DNA from: Williamsia sp. 1138
GTDB lineage: Bacteria; Actinomycetota; Actinomycetes; Mycobacteriales; Mycobacteriaceae
Assembly: GCF_002095435.2 (NCBI RefSeq)
Contig: NZ_MJEJ02000054.1
Coordinates: 310,001 to 374,000, forward strand
Direction of reading: 5' to 3'
DNA length: 64,000 nt
This document shows positions 60,800-64,000 of this stretch, piece by piece. Within the stretch, counting starts at the first letter, position 1; each line of letters starts with the position of its first letter. Below the pieces are notes generated by a model. The model did no database searches, was not told where the DNA came from, and saw only the letters and a program-made list of their open reading frames with translations. The position numbers and the translations under genes were made by a program.

Positions 60800-60869
60800 C
60801 GCCCGTCGGCCCCTTTCGTCGGTCTACGTATCCTTTCCCGGCTGCAGCAGAACTGCAAACACTTCGGGC

Positions 60870-60916
60870 AAGACCGTCAGCCGAGGCAAGACCGTCAGCT
60901 CAGTAAGACCGTCAGC
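60870..60916. repeat. Three short direct repeats
   Basis: AAGACCGTCAGC occurs at 60870-60881, 60888-60899 and 60905-60916, with periods of 18 and 17 bases. The array is in the ndh promoter region, downstream of the formyltransferase stop. Confidence 0.7.
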
Positions 60917-60929
60917 CAGTGGGGCCAAC

Positions 60930-61871
60930 TCAGACCGAGGTCAGATAACCGCCTCCGCGTGGAAAGAAATCCTTGCCCGAGTGCTCGACACCGTCATCGG
61001 TGCGCAACCGCTCGATGACCAGACCCCGGTTCCTGCCCCGGTAGGCGTCGGAACCGGCGACGATGACCATGCCGTCACCTTCGTGGATGAAGACCCGGCC
61101 GGGGGTACCGCCGTACACACCCTCCGACACGGTGGCCTTGGTGATGCGGAGGCGTCGATCACGAAAGTATGTGTACGCGTTCGGATATGGATCCGACTGA
61201 GCACGAATCAGGCGCTCGATGTCCTCGGCGGGCCACGACCAGTCGATCTGGCTGTCGAGGTCGGCGCGTTTGTGGAAGAACGTGCGGTCGGCGAGGTTCT
61301 GCGGCTTCCACACCGCGGTCCCGGTCTCGATGAGATCGAGGGATTCCAGCAGCACCGCTGGGATGATGTCGATTGTCGCCCGGACCAGATCCGTTGCCGT
61401 ATCCGTCGGGCCGATGGGCACGGCCCGCTGCACCAGAACATCCCCGGTGTCGAGTTCGTCGTCCATCCGGTGGGCGGTCAGACCGACTTCCGGTGCCCCG
61501 CTGATGAGCGCCCAGATGACCGGCGAAAACCCGGTGAATTTGGGCAGCATCGAGTCGTGGAGATTCAGGGTGCCGTGCGGGGGCAGGTCGAACAACTCCC
61601 GTGGCAGCCACGTGCGCCAGTTGTTGGCGACGATGATGTCGGGTTCGGCGTGTTTGACGCGTTCGATCAGCTCGTTGTCGGGGCGTTGCGCGAGGTGAAC
61701 CGGAATGTCGTGGGCGCGTGCGAGATCCTCGACCGAATCGGACCAGATGCTCTCATAGGAGTGCTCGCTCGGCGGATGTGTCACCGCCAGGACCACATCG
61801 TGGTGTGAGTTGATCAACGCGTCCAGGGTCTTGTGACCCCAGGTCTGGTAGCCGAAGGTCGCTACTCGCAT
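60930..61871 (-). CDS. Formyltransferase, probable N5-hydroxyornithine type
   Basis: 313 residues. The Fmt-like core is NLHDSMLPKFTGFSPVIWAL with the catalytic Asn/His and DELDTGDVLVQ with the catalytic Asp. The C-terminal domain differs from true methionyl-tRNA formyltransferase. Divergent from a siderophore-type NRPS and next to iron boxes, it most likely formylates N5-hydroxyornithine with formyl-tetrahydrofolate. No hydroxylase gene is in the window; it may lie beyond the right end. Confidence 0.85.
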   Translation of the reverse strand: MRVATFGYQTWGHKTLDALINSHHDVVLAVTHPPSEHSYESIWSDSVEDLARAHDIPVHLAQRPDNELIERVKHAEPDIIVANNWRTWLPRELFDLPPHGTLNLHDSMLPKFTGFSPVIWALISGAPEVGLTAHRMDDELDTGDVLVQRAVPIGPTDTATDLVRATIDIIPAVLLESLDLIETGTAVWKPQNLADRTFFHKRADLDSQIDWSWPAEDIERLIRAQSDPYPNAYTYFRDRRLRITKATVSEGVYGGTPGRVFIHEGDGMVIVAGSDAYRGRNRGLVIERLRTDDGVEHSGKDFFPRGGGYLTSV

Positions 61872-61959
61872 GAACTGACCTTTTCATTCGTTCGGGCCGG
61901 TGCCTCACGGCACCACAGCGATTTATCGGGTTCAGCTTGACCGAATAACCGGCCTCATG

Positions 61960-61978
61960 CAAACTTAGCCTTACCGAA
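61960..61978 (-). promoter_or_regulatory. Predicted IdeR/DtxR iron box 1
   Basis: On the minus strand TTCGGTAAGGCTAAGTTTG matches 13 of 19 bases of the IdeR consensus, including the core AGGCTAA. It lies about 90 bases before the formyltransferase start. Confidence 0.65.
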
Positions 61979-61984
61979 CTATTC

Positions 61985-62003
61985 TTAGCGAAGCATTCCC
62001 TAA
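61985..62003 (+). promoter_or_regulatory. Predicted IdeR/DtxR iron box 2
   Basis: TTAGCGAAGCATTCCCTAA matches 12 of 19 bases of the IdeR consensus, with both ends TTAG and CCTAA intact. It lies about 70 bases before the NRPS start. Confidence 0.6.
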
Positions 62004-62072
62004 TATCCGAGCCCACGACTGTGTCCTCGGCAGGTGATTTACGCGCTCAGAGAAGATACGAAAGAGCGTCAC

Positions 62073-64000
<1,928 letters not shown>

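Overview
The window is GC-rich, densely coded DNA from a high-GC actinobacterium, most likely a mycolic-acid-containing Mycobacteriales genus such as Gordonia, Rhodococcus or Williamsia. The genus is inferred from gene content: a Mycobacterium-type L,D-transpeptidase lipoprotein, DUF3263 and DUF427 proteins, a PPOX/F420-type flavoprotein, a GcoA-type P450 system and a hydroxamate-type siderophore NRPS, with many GTG starts and ATGA/GTGA overlaps. No rRNA, tRNA, CRISPR array, transposase or prophage was seen. The DNA looks like ordinary chromosome with catabolic and stress genes. Both ends cut genes: an MDR reductase at base 1 and an NRPS at base 64000.

Bases 1-8,106 hold small redox genes and then a biuret-use operon: a GntR regulator, allophanate hydrolase (atzF), biuret hydrolase (biuH) and an NCS2-type permease, with matching operator copies before the regulator and before the operon. 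Bases 8,130-12,219 hold cell-wall enzymes (an L,D-transpeptidase and an M23 peptidase), the first of two paralogous 49-residue proteins, a sulfurtransferase and two small proteins. Bases 12,439-17,073 form a one-direction block: universal stress protein, BASS/ACR3-type transporter, membrane protein, PLP decarboxylase, the second 49-residue protein and a GH16 protein with an altered active site. Bases 17,064-23,548 hold an SLAC1/TDT transporter, a nitronate monooxygenase-like protein, RNase HI, a hydroxyacid dehydrogenase, a Na+/H+ antiporter and a PQQ-type sugar dehydrogenase lipoprotein.

Bases 23,625-27,849 hold a PEP-mutase-like protein and an AraC regulator divergent from gcoAB (guaiacol O-demethylase P450 and reductase). 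Next come a SNF2 helicase with a SWIM protein (28,326-31,972) and a QorR/Qor2-like divergent pair around a perfect palindrome (31,962-33,322). A lipase and a DoxX-like protein follow. A citrate synthase then lies divergent from an HTH-citrate synthase fusion (34,932-37,397). After these come a CMD-family protein, a DUF429 protein, a PPOX flavoprotein, two copies of a nested palindromic repeat, an acyl-CoA ligase, a YtcJ-type amidohydrolase, a SulP transporter, dodecin, a FUSC protein and small genes, several with strong dyads at their promoters.

Bases 51,885-56,263 look like a flavin-redox neighbourhood. On the minus strand lie a tiny ORF, an uncharacterised nitroreductase-like protein, an NADPH-dependent FMN reductase and glucose-6-phosphate dehydrogenase. 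Divergent from these are a small unknown gene and a stand-alone riboflavin kinase. Together they could make FMN, supply NADPH, reduce FMN and feed an unknown flavoenzyme; this is the best candidate here for an undescribed system. The last part holds a GlxA-type regulator, a carboxylate-amine ligase, two small membrane proteins, NADH dehydrogenase II, and a siderophore locus (formyltransferase divergent from an NRPS) with two IdeR-like iron boxes between them.
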